From Eriocheir sinensis (Eukaryota > Arthropoda > Malacostraca > Decapoda > Varunidae): a DNA stretch of 64,000 bases. Positions 1-9,917 of this stretch are shown piece by piece. The position numbers and the translations under genes were made by a program. A model generated the notes under the pieces. That model saw only the letters and a program-made list of their open reading frames with translations, was not told the DNA's origin and did no database searches. Location: positions 1-64,000 of the forward strand of contig NW_026111652.1 of the NCBI RefSeq assembly GCF_024679095.1, in the 5' to 3' direction. Position 1 is the first letter of the stretch, and every line of letters begins with the position of its first letter.

Positions 1-449
1 ATTATTTTCTGCTTTTCTCATTTTCTCAGCCTCTTTTCAGCCACTGTTATTACCCTCATTAACTCCTCGTTTGATCTCCTTATTTTAAAGCATCGAAACC
101 CATCCATTTCAACTCGTTCCTTTTATTCCTCATCTTTCTCAAAGTTCTCCTCCTGCTCGTCATCTTCCTTCTCCTCAAGGGATCGGAGCCTCACCAATCC
201 CTTCCTATCAGTATTTTTTATTATATCACGCCTTTCCCTACTCCCTTGCCCTACAAGCAAGACAGTGGAGACTGGAACCAGTCCCCATTACAGCTCCCCT
301 TCCTTCCTTCTCTCTCACCAAACCCTCCGTATCCTTAGTAGCCTCTCAGCACCCTCCCCAGCAATCACGCCTGTCTCTCCTCACTTTCCCTACAAACAAA
401 AAGACAGGTATCATCAACCACAACTCCATCTCCTCTCTCCTCCCCGCAG
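1..449 (+). other. Intron (3' part) upstream of the dpr-like Ig exon
   Basis: Pyrimidine-rich noncoding sequence that ends in a polypyrimidine tract and the acceptor CCCCGCAG at 442-449. I see no coding exon here. It contains a diverged tandem duplication (226-446) listed separately. Short open frames are low-complexity Ser/Pro/Leu strings with no family resemblance. Confidence 0.6.
226..446 (+). repeat. Diverged tandem duplication in the intron, about 136-bp period
   Basis: The segments starting at 226 and at 362 both begin ATCACGCCT, continue through a CT-rich stretch to a shared CCCTACAA core and an AAGACAG box, then become CT-rich again. The second copy runs directly into the splice acceptor at 448-449. 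The polypyrimidine stretch upstream of the exon therefore seems to have been duplicated. The alignment is by eye and imperfect. Confidence 0.45.
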
Positions 450-629
450 CCAAGGAGGAGCTGGTGGAGATCAACGCCGGGGGTCGGGGCGGCGTGCAGC
501 TGGTGACGGACAAGAACTCGGGCACCAGCTGGCTCCTGGTCACCCACGCCACCTGGAGGGACGCCGGGAACTACACGTGCGCGCCCGTGCACGCCACGCC
601 CGCCTCGGTGTCCGTCCACGTGCTTGACG
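450..629 (+). CDS. dpr-like immunoglobulin-superfamily gene, exon encoding the C-terminal half of Ig domain 2
   Basis: A 180-bp GC-rich exon. The acceptor AG is at 448-449 and the donor is G|GTGGGT at 629/630. The frame enters with two bases of a split codon and leaves with one. The peptide has RGGVQLVTDKN, then SWLLVTHATWRDAGNY, the domain's second Cys in NYTCAP, and ends ASVSVHVLD. This matches the second Ig domain of arthropod Dpr proteins, which carry an RGGVS...TEK strand, D-x-G-x-Y-x-C and a terminal VHV-L/I motif. Dpr proteins are neuronal surface Ig proteins that pair with DIP partners in synaptic recognition. The exon carrying the first Cys of this domain lies outside the window. The exon joins in frame to 3697-4013. 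Lachesin or DIP relatives are less likely because of the RGGV and VHVLD signatures. Confidence 0.75.
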
Positions 630-722
630 GTGGGTATGCGGGGGAGGGGAGAGGGGAGGTGGGGGTGGTAGGGGTAAGGGGGAATGGAGGGGGTGGGAGG
701 GGAGGAGGGGTAGATAAGGTAA

Positions 723-723
<1 letters not shown>

Positions 724-776
<53 letters not shown>
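724..776 (+). repeat. (TG)n microsatellite
   Basis: An uninterrupted TG dinucleotide run of about 26 units, starting about 95 bp downstream of the splice donor. Confidence 0.95.
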
Positions 777-778
<2 letters not shown>

Positions 779-1463
779 GTAATGATAATATTCGTGTTTT
801 TTGTATTTTTTTTTATATCCTGTTTTTGTGTTTTTTCTCTTTTTTTCAATTATTTTATCCTATGCTTTCCTTTATCATTTACTTTCCTTTTGTTTTCCAG
901 GCTTGCTCTCACATCCTCTTCTTTTTGTATTGTCTTCGCGGTTCCTTTCATCTCGTTATTTGTTTTTTTATCCCTCTTTCGTTGATATCTGATGTTTTCT
1001 TGTTGCTGTTTTTCCCTCAACATTTCTTGCTGATTTCTTTTTTCTTCTTTCCTCTTTATCTTTTCCTTACTTTATCATGTAAGTTCTGATACTTTTTCCG
1101 TTATTCTGCTTTCTTACATTTTGCTGATGATTCTCTTTTTATATCCAATCTATTTTTATTATCTTCCAACGAAAATTGTTCTCTTTTCTCTCGCAATGAA
1201 AATCCTCCTTTTGATTCTGTTCTCATGATTCTCTATCCCCCTTGGCCTTTTGTTCCCTCGTTATTATTCTTCCCTTTTGTCCCTCTCCTCTCTGGGTTCC
1301 TCCTTTAATCCCCCTTGAATGTACTTCTCCTCATCCTCCACCTTTGATTAGATAGTGTAACTTGTCACAAACAGCCTCGTAAAGGATCATCAGGTCTGCT
1401 GTTGTTTGTCCTTCCTTTATGTGTCTTTGTGTTCCTCCTCCTCGTTATCCCATTCCTCTAATC

Positions 1464-1510
1464 CAGGGGTTCCCAACCGGTGGGTCGCGTAGCCTTGCTA
1501 AAAGTAGCTT
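1464..1510 (+). mobile_element. Possible hAT transposon terminal inverted repeat (solo end)
   Basis: CAGGGGTTCCCAACCGGTGG followed by GTCGCG closely resembles the terminal inverted repeats of hAT elements such as the Charlie group, which begin CAG-N-GGTTCTCAACC and continue with GGGTCGCG. I found no matching inverted end downstream and no transposase frame, so this is at most a decayed end or a MITE remnant. The assignment rests only on this terminal motif. Confidence 0.35.
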
Positions 1511-1800
1511 GGGATGATATTAATTTCAACTCATCAATTACATTTTTTATGCTCTTACATATTTTTTTTTGTTTTTTTTTTTGTTTCAGTGCAAAAAAAA
1601 AACGTGTGTTACAGCGATTCAGTATGATTAGATGACATTGGGGGTGTCTGTATGTGTGCCTGTGAGTGTATGTGCCTGTATGAATGTGTATGTGTGTCTT
1701 CAAGCGTATGTTTGTGTCTGTTCTAGCGAGTATGTGACTGTATAGGCATGTACGTATGCTTGAGTGTCTGTTAGCTGTGCTTAAGCATGTGTTCAGTTAA

Positions 1801-3201
1801 GCCCCGTTCACACTGTGCCGACTCTAGGCCACGACTCTAGGGTACACGAGGTCTTGGGGGTTGATGTGAAAGGGTTGGGCATGTCTTGAAAGAGGTCTTG
1901 AGACTGTTGTCGAATGCTGCGCCGACGTCGTGACAGGAGTCTGGAGTCGTGAGGGTCAGCGCAAAAAAGTATTCCATGCTAAACTTTCACGACAAGAGTC
2001 TGGACCAACCGTCACTTCCGGTTGAGGTCTGAGGGAGGTCGGGGGCAGTCGTCAAGACTGTCGTCTGTCTTGAGACAGTCGTGACGACTGTCGGGGCCAT
2101 TTTTCAATTTTTTACCGTTTCCTGTCGGCACAATCGTCTGTGCTGACTTCTTAAGAATGATGAGGGACTGTCGTGACGACAGTCTTCGCTTAATGAAGGA
2201 CGTTCGTGACGACTGTCGGCTCAGAAATATAGGCTAACACTGCTGCTATCAAGATTTTTTTATCTTTATCTTGCAGCTCACAAGGACAATAACAACTTCT
2301 GGGCATGGTTTCGTTTCGCTGGCACAAACTTGGGAGCCGCACAGTACGCACGCATTCCTTTTGCCTCGATCTTTCTTGTGTTGAATAACATAACTAGGGT
2401 TGCCACCCTGAGGTCAAAAAAATGTGGAATGCAACATCTCACTCTCCAGTACGGAATGGATCCATATGTAAAGGAACGGGTGGCAACCCTAAAATTTCTC
2501 GACCATGCAATGAGTGACAGCCGCATCACGCTTCTGGTGGAGGCAAGAGGGAGGGGGAAGGGACGTTACGTCGCGTATTTTACACGTATGTTGGGACGAA
2601 CCTGTGACAAATTTTACGGGCTGGTTTTGTGATTAACCGAAAAATGAGCTCACTACAATTTTAAGATACTGAATTTTATCTGTTTGACCATTCAGTTAAC
2701 AAAATACCGTGCGGAACAAATACCGTTTCGTATTGGTTCAAAACGGAACGATATATTTCATTCTCGAATACAAAGCGATTCCGTATTTTAAGGGCAGCAA
2801 GGCTGCCGCCAAGCCATTCACCAAGACAGTCGCGAGGACCGTCAGGAAGACCGTCGGCCAACTCCTTGGCAACTGTCGGCCAGCTAGTCGGCCAACCAGT
2901 TGACAGACAATCTGGAAGATTGTTGTCAAGACCGTCTGCGACTGTCGGCCAATCGGTCGGCAGATTCGTGGTTGTCGTAGACATGGCGCCATTTCAAAAA
3001 TTGACCGTTGAGACTCGTCTTGAGACTAGTTGGCAGCCTGTCGCAGACATTCTGCCAACTAGTTGGCCGAGTGTCCTAGACAGTCGGCAATCATGCTAGC
3101 CGACACCAAGACGCCAAAAAATTCTTGGAGCGTGGGAGCCGACTTGACTTGCAGAAGTCGCTGGGTTGTCGTGGCCCAGAATCGCCACAGTCTGAACGGG
3201 C
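1801..3201. mobile_element. Putative nonautonomous DNA transposon or foldback element with ~36-bp terminal inverted repeats
   Basis: The left end at 1801-1836 begins GCCCCGTTCACACTGTG and continues to GGCCACGACT. The right end at 3166-3201, read on the minus strand, begins GCCCGTTCAGACTGTG and also reaches GGGCCACGACA. The two arms are about 80% identical by eye. The left flank ends TTAA and the right flank starts TTAT, so a TTAA-type target site is possible but not exact. The interior has no transposase. It is rich in short near-palindromes built from GTCGTGACGAC and GTCGGCCAAC motifs (about 2040-2220 and 2830-3100). The superfamily is undetermined. Confidence 0.5.
2395..2491. mobile_element. 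97-bp element with perfect 14-bp terminal inverted repeats
   Basis: TAGGGTTGCCACCC at 2395-2408 is the exact reverse complement of GGGTGGCAACCCTA at 2478-2491. The 69 bp between have no coding capacity. This looks like a very short MITE nested inside the larger inverted-repeat structure. I could not define a target-site duplication. The hairpin alone could also be a chance stem, although 14 perfect bases argue against that. Confidence 0.5.
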
Positions 3202-3228
3202 TTATACTCGTAGTGCTGTAGCGCGCGC

Positions 3229-3274
<46 letters not shown>

Positions 3275-3397
3275 TTTGTTAACTGAATGGTCAAGCAGAT
3301 AAAATTCAGTATCTTAAAATTGTAGTGAGCGCATTTTTCGGCTAATCCCAAAACCAGCCCGTAAAATTTGTCAAAGGTTCGTCCTAAAACACGTGTA
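2581..3397. repeat. Inverted repeat with ~125-bp arms (2581-2706 and 3273-3397)
   Basis: The left arm starts TACACGT and ends at CAGTTAACAAAAT. The right arm, read on the minus strand, gives the same sequence with roughly a dozen mismatches, for example the shared stretch CTCACTACAATTTTAAGATA. The spacer holds the GTCGGCC-rich sequence and a (GC)(GT) microsatellite. The right arm lies outside the 1801-3201 element while the left arm lies inside it. The two structures are therefore interleaved, not nested. Confidence 0.75.
3221..3272 (+). repeat. (GC)5(GT)n compound microsatellite
   Basis: GCGCGCGCGC at 3221-3230 continues into an uninterrupted GT run to 3272, immediately against the right arm of the inverted repeat. 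Alternating purine-pyrimidine sequence of this kind can adopt left-handed DNA. Confidence 0.95.
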
Positions 3398-3696
3398 CTC
3401 CAAAGTCAGCATGATAGCCTTACGTGTCCTTAGTGGTGTTCTCTGTTCTTCTCCGTGTGATCTAATACTACTACTCCTTCCCAAACATCAACATAACATA
3501 AGGATCATTTTCTTCTCCTTTTTCGCTTCTCTCTTTACTATTTGATTCGCTATTCATTCTTCGTTCTCTTTTCACTAATCGTTCTCTTTCTTTCAGACCC
3601 TTATGTATATATAGTCTTCTCTTTCTTGGTCTTTGAAACAATAATCCTTCCTTTCCCCACCGTTGCGTGCCCTTGATCCCCGTTCCTTTTCCCCAG

Positions 3697-4013
3697 AAGA
3701 GGCTCCAGCCGAGCTCCAAAACGACCCCCAGCCGAGCCGGGCCCAGACGTCCACCCAAGGAACGCCAGGCCTCCCGATGCTCCTGCTGGGGCTTCACCGT
3801 CTGCTGGGGCGCGACGTACCGAGAACGTGGTGCCTCTGGGTTCTCCTGGGGGCGTGTCTAGTGCTCCCCATCGCCGTCAGGGGTACGAGTGGCCTTCATG
3901 ACGCCTCTCAGACTAGTAAAGCAGCAGAAGGATCGTTAACAGTCGCTGCGAGAGATGGAAACAGAGTCCTTGGCGTCACGCTCTTAATTAAGAAAACAGG
4001 AGTTGGGAGGTGA
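3697..4013 (+). CDS. dpr-like gene, terminal exon (linker and hydrophobic C-terminal tail)
   Basis: The acceptor TTTTCCCCAG ends at 3696. The exon is in phase with 450-629 and stays open to TGA at 4011-4013. It encodes EEAPAELQNDPQPSRAQTST, a Gln/Ser/Pro-rich linker, then a hydrophobic segment around TWCLWVLLGACLVLPIAV. That tail is the expected position for a GPI-anchor signal or a single membrane segment in Dpr proteins, which end soon after Ig2. About 42 further codons (TSGLHDASQ...) follow the tail and look less protein-like. A possible donor AGG|GTACG at 3882/3883 would end the exon at the hydrophobic tail, so the true 3' limit is uncertain. The linker itself is not conserved enough to identify alone; the call depends on the phase match and the tail. 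Confidence 0.55.
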
Positions 4014-4392
4014 TTTGAGCATAGCCTTTGGTTCTTTGGTTTTTTGGTCTTCTTTCCCTGCATCCTTCACTCCCTTATCCTCTTCCTCCTCCTTCGTCTC
4101 CTATAAGCCATCCTTCTCCTTCTCCATAAAATCCTACACTACCTCCTCCTCCTCCTCCTCCCGAGGGCACCATCATCGCCCACTCAGGGTTCCGACGCCC
4201 ACATGCTTTGATCTATCCTCCTCCTCCTCCTCCTCCTCACCCTCACCCTCCCCTTCCGTCACTCACGCCTTCTGCACATCCCCCGCTCACGCCTTCCGCC
4301 CTCAGCTCTAGTCCACGGCGGGGCGTGTGGGAAGCGAGGCGCGGGGGACGTAACGGTTCGTTGGTTGTGTTGGTTGTCTGCGGGGATGTGGT
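4014..4392 (+). repeat. CT-rich 3' flank with (TCC)n tracts
   Basis: Probable 3' UTR or flank of the dpr-like gene. It contains TCC/CTC trinucleotide runs at about 4075-4100, 4142-4161 and 4216-4238. The sequence then becomes G-rich at 4310-4392 as it enters the minisatellite. I see no polyadenylation signal that I would defend and no other gene. Confidence 0.6.
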
Positions 4393-7300
4393 GGAGTTGT
4401 GTTGTGGTGGTTGTGTTGCGGCGGTGTGTTGGTGCGGGTGTGTTGTAGTGGTTGCGATGCGGCAGTGTGTTGGTGCGGGTGTGTTGGTGCAAGTGTGTTG
4501 GTGCGGGTGTGTTGCAGTGGTTGTGTTGCGGCAGTGTGTTGGTGCGAAAGTGTTGGTGCGGATGTGTTGCGGCGGTGTGTTGGTGCGGGTGTGTGTTGCG
4601 GCAGTGTGTTGGTGCGGGTGTGTTGCGGCGGTGTGTGGGTGCGGGTGTGTGTTGCGGCGGTGTGTTGGTGCGGGTGTGTTGGTGCGGGTGTGTTGCGGCG
4701 GTGTGATGGTGCGGGTGTGTTGCGGCGGTGTGTTGGTGCGGGTGTGTGTTGTGGCGGTGTGTTGGTGCGGGTGTATTGCGGCGGTGTGTTGGTGCGGGTG
4801 TGTTGCGGCGGTGTGTTGGTGCGGGTGTGTTGCGGCGGTGTGTTGGTGCGGGTGTGTATTGCGGCGGTATGTTGGCACGGGTGTGTGTTGCGGCAGTGTG
4901 TTGGTGCGGGTGTGTTGGTGCGGGTGTGTGTTGCGGCGGTGTTTTGGTGCGGGTGTGTGTTGCGGCGGTGTGTTGGTACGGGTGTGTTGGTGCGGGTGTG
5001 TGTTGGTGCGGGTGTGTTGGTGCGGGTGTGTCTTGCGGCATGGTGTTGGTGCGGGCGTGCTGGTGCAGGTCTGTGTTGGTGCGCGTGTGTTTGTGCGGGT
5101 GTTTTGGTGCGGGTGTGTGTTGCGGCGGTGTGTTGGTGCTGGTGTGTATTGGTATGGGTGTGTGTTGGTGCGTGTGTGCTGATGCGTGTGTGTGTTGGTG
5201 CGGTGTGTTGGTGCGGGTGTGTGTTGCGGCGGTGTGCTGCTGCGGGTGTGTTGGTGCGGGTGTGTGTTGGTGCGGGCGTGTTGGTGCGGGTCTGTGTTGG
5301 TGCGGGTGTGTTGGTGCGGGTGTGTTGGTGCGGGTGCGTGTTGCGGCGGTGAGTTGGTGCGGATGTGTTTGTGCGGGTGTGTGTTTGTGCGGGTGTGTTG
5401 GTGCGGGTGTGTGTTGGTGCGGGTGTGTGTTGGTGCGTGTGTGTTGGTGCGAGTGTGTTGGTGCGGGTGTGTGTTGGTGCGAGTGTGTTGGTGCGGGGGA
5501 GGGTTGGTGCGGGGGGCTGTTGGTGCGGATGTGTTTTGGTGCGGGTGTGTGTTGGTGCGAGTGTGATGGTGCAGGTGTTTTGGTGCGGGTGTGTGTTGCG
5601 CCGGTGTGTTGCTGCGGGTGTGTGTTGCGGCGGTGTGTTGGTGCGGGTGTGTGTTGGTGCGGGTGTCTTGGTGCGGGTGTGTGTTGCGGCGGTGTGTTGG
5701 TGCGGGTGTGTGTTGGTGCGGGTGTGTGTTGGTGCTGGTGTGTGTTGGTGCGGGTGTGTGTTGGTGCGGGTGTGTGTTGGTGCAGGTGTGTTGGTGTGGG
5801 TGTTTAGGTGCGGGTGTGTGCTGCGGCGGTGTGTTGGTGTGTGTGTGTTGCGGAGGTGTGTTGGTGCGGGTGTGTGGGTGCGATTGTGTGTTGCGGCGCT
5901 ATGTTGGTGCGGGGGGGTGTTGCGGCGGTGTGTTGGTGCGGGTGTGTGTTGGTGCGGGTGTGTGTTGCGGCGGTATGTTGTTGCGGGTGTGTTGCGGCGG
6001 TGTGTTGGTGGGTGGGTGTGTTGCGGCGGTGTGTTGGTGCGGGTGTGTTGGTGCGATTGTGTGTTGCGGCGGTGTGTTGGTGCGGGGGGGTGTTGCGGCG
6101 GTGTTCTTGCGGGTGTGTGTTGCGGCGGTGTGTTGGTGCGGGTGTGTGTTGGTGCGGGTGTGTTGGTGCGGGTGTGTTGGTGCGGGTGTGTGTTGAGGCG
6201 GTGTGTTGGTGCGGGTGTGTTGGTGCGGGTGTGTTGCGGCGGTGTGTTGGTGCGGGTGTGTTGGTGCGGGTGTGCTGCGGCGGTGTGTTGCGGCGGTGTG
6301 TTGGTGCGGGTGTGTCGCGGCGGTGTGTTGCAGCGGTGTGTTGGTGCGGGTGTGTTGGTGCGGTGTTCTGGTGCGGGTGTGTTGCGGTGGTGTGTCGCGG
6401 CGGGTGTGTTGGTGCGAGTGTGTGTTGCGGTGGTATGTTGGTGCGGGTGTGTGTTGCGGTGCTGTGTTGCGTTTGTGTGTTGGTGCTGGTGTGTGTTGCG
6501 GTGGTGTGTTGCGGAGGTGTGTTGGTGCGGGTGTGTGTTGCGGTGGTGTGTTGCGGTGGTGTGTTGGTGCGGGTGTGTGTTGCGGTGGTGTGTTGTGGTG
6601 GTGTGTTGGTGCGGGGGGGTGTTGCGGTGGTGTGTTGCGGTGGTGTGTTGGTGCGGGTGTGTGTTGCGGGTGTGTGTTGGTGCGGGTATGTGTTGGTTCG
6701 GGTGTGTGTTGGTGCGGGGGGGTGTTGCGGCGGTGTGTTGGTGTGGGTGTGTGTTGCGGTGGTGTGTTGCGGCGGTGTGTTGGTGAGGGTGTGTGTTGGT
6801 GCGGGTGTGTAGGTGCGGGTGTGTGTTGCGGCGGTGTATTGCGGCGGGTGTGTGTTGATGCGGGTGTGTGTTGGTGCGGGTGTGTACGTGCGGGTGTGTG
6901 TTGGTGCTGGTTTGTGTTGGTGCGGGTGTGTTGCGGCGGTGTGGTGGTGCGGGTGTGTTGCGGCTGTGTGGTGGTGCGGGTGTGTTGCGGCGGTGTGTTG
7001 GTGCGGGGGGGTGTTGCGGCGGTGTGCTGGTGCGGGTGTGTTGCGGCGGTGTATTATTGCGGGTGAGTTGCGGCGGTGTGTTTGTGCGGGTGTGTGTTGC
7101 GGCGGTGTGTTGGTGCGGATGTGTTGCAGCGGTGTGGTGGTGCGGGTGTGTTGCGGCGGTGTATTGGTGCGGGTGTGTTGCGGCGGTGTGTTGGTGCGGG
7201 TGTGTTGCGGCGGTGTGTTGGTGCGGGTGTGTGCTGCGGCGGTGTGTTGATGCGGGTGTGTTGCGGCGGTGTATTGGTGCGGGTGTGTTGCGGCGGTGTG

Positions 7301-7810
7301 TTGGTGCGGGTGTGTGTTGCGGCGGTGTGTTGGTGCGGGTGTGTGTTGAGGTGGGTGTGTTGCGGCGGTGTGTTGGTGCGGGTGTGTTGCGGCGGTGTGT
7401 TGGTGCGGGTGTGTTGCGGCGGTGTATTGGTGCGGGTGTGTTGCGGCGGTGTGTTTGTGCGGGGGGGGGTGTTGCGGTGGGTGTGTCGCGGCGGTGTGTT
7501 GGTACAGGTGTGTTGCGGCGGTGTGTTGGTGCGGGTGTGTGTTGCGGCGGTGTGTTGATGCGGGTGTGTTGCGGCGGTGTATTGGTGCAGGTGTGTTGCG
7601 GCGGTGTGTTGGTGCGGGTGTGTTGCGGCGGTGTGTGTTGCGGTGGGTGTGTTGCGGCGGTGTGTTGGTGCGGGTGTGTGTTGCGGCGGTGTGTTGATGC
7701 GGGTGTGTTGCGGCGGTGTATTGGTGCGGGTGTGTTGCGGCGGTGTGTTGGTGCGGGGGGGGGGTGTTGCGGTGGGTGTGTCGCGGCGGTGTGTTGGTGC
7801 GGGTGTGTTG
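4393..7810 (+). repeat. 3.4-kb G/T-rich minisatellite of alternating 13- and 14-bp units
   Basis: Two core units are mixed throughout: TGTTGGTGCGGGTG (14 bp) and TGTTGCGGCGGTG (13 bp). They are often paired as a 27-bp unit, with many point variants such as TGTATTG, TGTTTGTG and poly-G expansions (7463-7471, 7757-7765). The + strand is almost free of A and poor in C outside CGG/GCGG. Stop codons are consequently nearly absent and long reading frames exist on both strands, including one of over 1200 codons on the minus strand (Thr/His/Pro/Arg/Asn-rich). That is a composition effect. The G-rich strand could form G-quadruplexes and carries many CpG sites. Confidence 0.95.
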
Positions 7811-8157
7811 AGGGGCGTGAAGAGGAAAACTTTGCATCTATCGTGTGTGTTGTCCCTCCTCCCTCATGCAGGTGTAAAAATGTGTTGCTCTTTCCTGCTC
7901 TCTTGATCACGCTACACACACACACACACACACACCAACTAACTATGTACAAATTTTAAGGTCGTGTGTACAGTAACTTCATCAGTGTGTACCTTTCCAC
8001 TCCATCATCCAGTCACGTGAATACATAAACGTTCATACAAACATACATACATACATACATACATACATAGAGTCCCTAGCCAGGCAGAGCGATATAAACG
8101 GAGAGAGAATGGAAATCAAGTTATCTGGTTATGACGTTTTTTTTTTTTTTTTTTTTT
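7811..8157 (+). repeat. Noncoding flank with (AC), (CATA) and poly-T tracts
   Basis: Holds an (AC) run at 7913-7935, a (CATA) tetranucleotide run at about 8040-8069 and a T21 run at 8137-8157. No gene or transposon is recognisable between them. Confidence 0.85.
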
Positions 8158-9674
8158 CAAACACTCTTGATAATGAGACGCAGATCATATGTGTTTCTTT
8201 TTCACTTGTCTCTCTAAAAGTGTGGAAAAAAGTGGACGTTAACAAGAGATTTTAAATCTAAATGATCAAACGGTGAATGTCAAGAAACGTTAGTGATAAA
8301 AAGAGTGGACGAAGAAAAACTTGTGAAAGAGAAAAAAGTGAGAACGATAAAAAAAAGTGTTTGACAAATAAAAGGTTAATGATCAGTAGAGAATAAGAGA
8401 AAAGAAATGTGTGGAAACAAATGAATGACTGAAAAGATGCTTAAGGGAAAAAATTATATGAAAGGTAAAATATACAAAATAATGAATAAAGAAGAAAACT
8501 TCATGATTGATGAAAAGGTTGATGAGAAAAAGATGGACCGTTAAACAGGTGACGGAGTGATAGAAAAGACTAATATAAATAAAATAGACAAATGAGGGAA
8601 AAGGTGAACGAGGAAAAAAAATGAAACACAGCAGAGGAAAATTGAAAGGCAACAGAAAAATTCGAAAATATAATAGAGAATGTCCAAGTAAAAAGTGAAA
8701 AAAAAGGAATAAAAGTGGAAACTAGAAGGGAAGACTGTGCTGGGATGAAATTAAAGAGCATATGTGATCAATTATTCTCTGTTTTGTGGAAATGCGATAA
8801 CGATGGAAAGAGTACGAAAAAAGGATACTGAAACTCATAAAAATGGATGACGTGAGTATCAGAAGAACGTAAACAGCGAATGAAAAAAGGAATTAATCAC
8901 AATCACACAAAGAATGACTCCCGTAAGGTTGAAATAAAACTGAAAAAAAAAATGAAAAATGAAGACTGAAAATTTTTTGAAAAAAACGGAATGATTGAAA
9001 ATGATCGAAAAATAAGAACTTCAGAAAAGGTGTGAGCAATAATTGTCAAGAAAACGTATAAAATTCAAAGAGAAAACATTAAGATATCATTGAGGAAAAA
9101 TGTGCGTATATAGAATTGAACTGTCATTCTGACCATTGATTCTTAACTTTGTGGAAATGATATAAAGATGAACAATATAATGACCGATTTAAAGTTATAA
9201 AATGAGAATTTGTAAAAAGATTGGTAATGTTAGGACTGACTCGATTTCTGAAACTTCGACAAATGAAAATATGTGAAAAAAAACGGGAAACTTACGCAAA
9301 AGGAAAGTGAAATGCATGTACGAGGACATTTTAAAGAAATCAAAAGAAGAAATAGATAAAATTCTCCAGGGGGAAAATGTGCAGATATTGAATTGGGCTT
9401 AATAATGTGTAAAAAGTTTATCGGCTTTGTGGAAGTGCGAGAGATGAAAACAAGAGGACTGACACTCACACAGAAAAAAGAACAGATAAAGTTAAACTGT
9501 TAAGACGATCAGTGACTCATTCTCTGTTGGTGGAGATGCGATAAAGATATAAAGAAAAGAACGAAATTGTCAGTCGAAGTATGCTGACGAATTCCCTGTT
9601 CTCGGATACTTCGGGAATATAATAAACAGTTAAATAAGACAAGAGGGAAAAGATTAATCAAGTGCTTTGTATAT

Positions 9675-9677
<3 letters not shown>
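8158..9677. other. A/G-rich noncoding region with a spaced degenerate repeat
   Basis: About 1.5 kb with strong purine bias and no supported gene. Short minus-strand frames here are low-complexity Phe/Leu/Ser strings. A motif like TTTGTGGAAATGCGATAA-GAT recurs in diverged form near 8780, 9150, 9424 and 9530, often next to a CATT-CTCTGTT box. This suggests a decayed tandem repeat or low-level sequence duplication. Confidence 0.4.

Positions 9678-9711
<34 letters not shown>
9678..9711 (+). repeat. (CT)n microsatellite
   Basis: Uninterrupted CT run of about 17 units. Confidence 0.95.
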
Positions 9712-9714
<3 letters not shown>

Positions 9715-9917
9715 ACCTGAATAGCCACCCAGACACACAATATCGTTTTAAAATATGTATCTTTCCACCTTATCTCCTCCTCAGGGATATAAGATTATAC
9801 TGACCCTTCTTCGCATGTTTTCAGACAGATTGCAGCAAGACATCAACCTAAATCCATATTATTCTCCTCCACAACCTAGATTGCAAGTAGCGTAAGTTAA
9901 TAATAGAGTAAAGCAAC

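Larger units (their letters stand above)
630..3696 (+). other. Intron of the dpr-like gene, 3067 bp
   Basis: Bounded by GTGGGT at 630 and CCCCAG at 3691-3696. Joining the two exons completes one codon (G + AA gives Glu) and keeps the frame open. The intron contains a (TG) microsatellite, T-rich sequence with nothing recognisable from 777 to 1463, a hAT-like end, and the inverted-repeat structures at 1801-3397. The last 300 bp (3398-3696) are CT-rich and otherwise featureless. Confidence 0.65.

Noticed and set aside
2330..2632. 100-codon plus frame and an overlapping minus frame in the dpr-like intron
   Set aside because: They cross the 97-bp inverted-end element and the start of the inverted arm; no family resemblance and no splice logic with the neighbouring exons.
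4208..5182. Plus-strand Cys/Gly/Val-rich frames (CWCGCVAAVCW-like repeats)
   Set aside because: Same minisatellite composition effect. The Cys repeats follow TGTTG/TGC units and are not a cysteine-rich protein family.
4308..7952. Minus-strand open frame of 1214 codons, rich in Thr, His, Pro, Arg and Asn, resembling a mucin-like or repeat protein
   Set aside because: It lies entirely over the minisatellite, where the + strand almost lacks A. TTA, CTA and TCA (minus-strand stops) are therefore nearly absent in every frame. Several overlapping frames on both strands are equally open, and the 13/14-bp unit mix shifts the peptide register continually. No signal peptide, domain or splice context.
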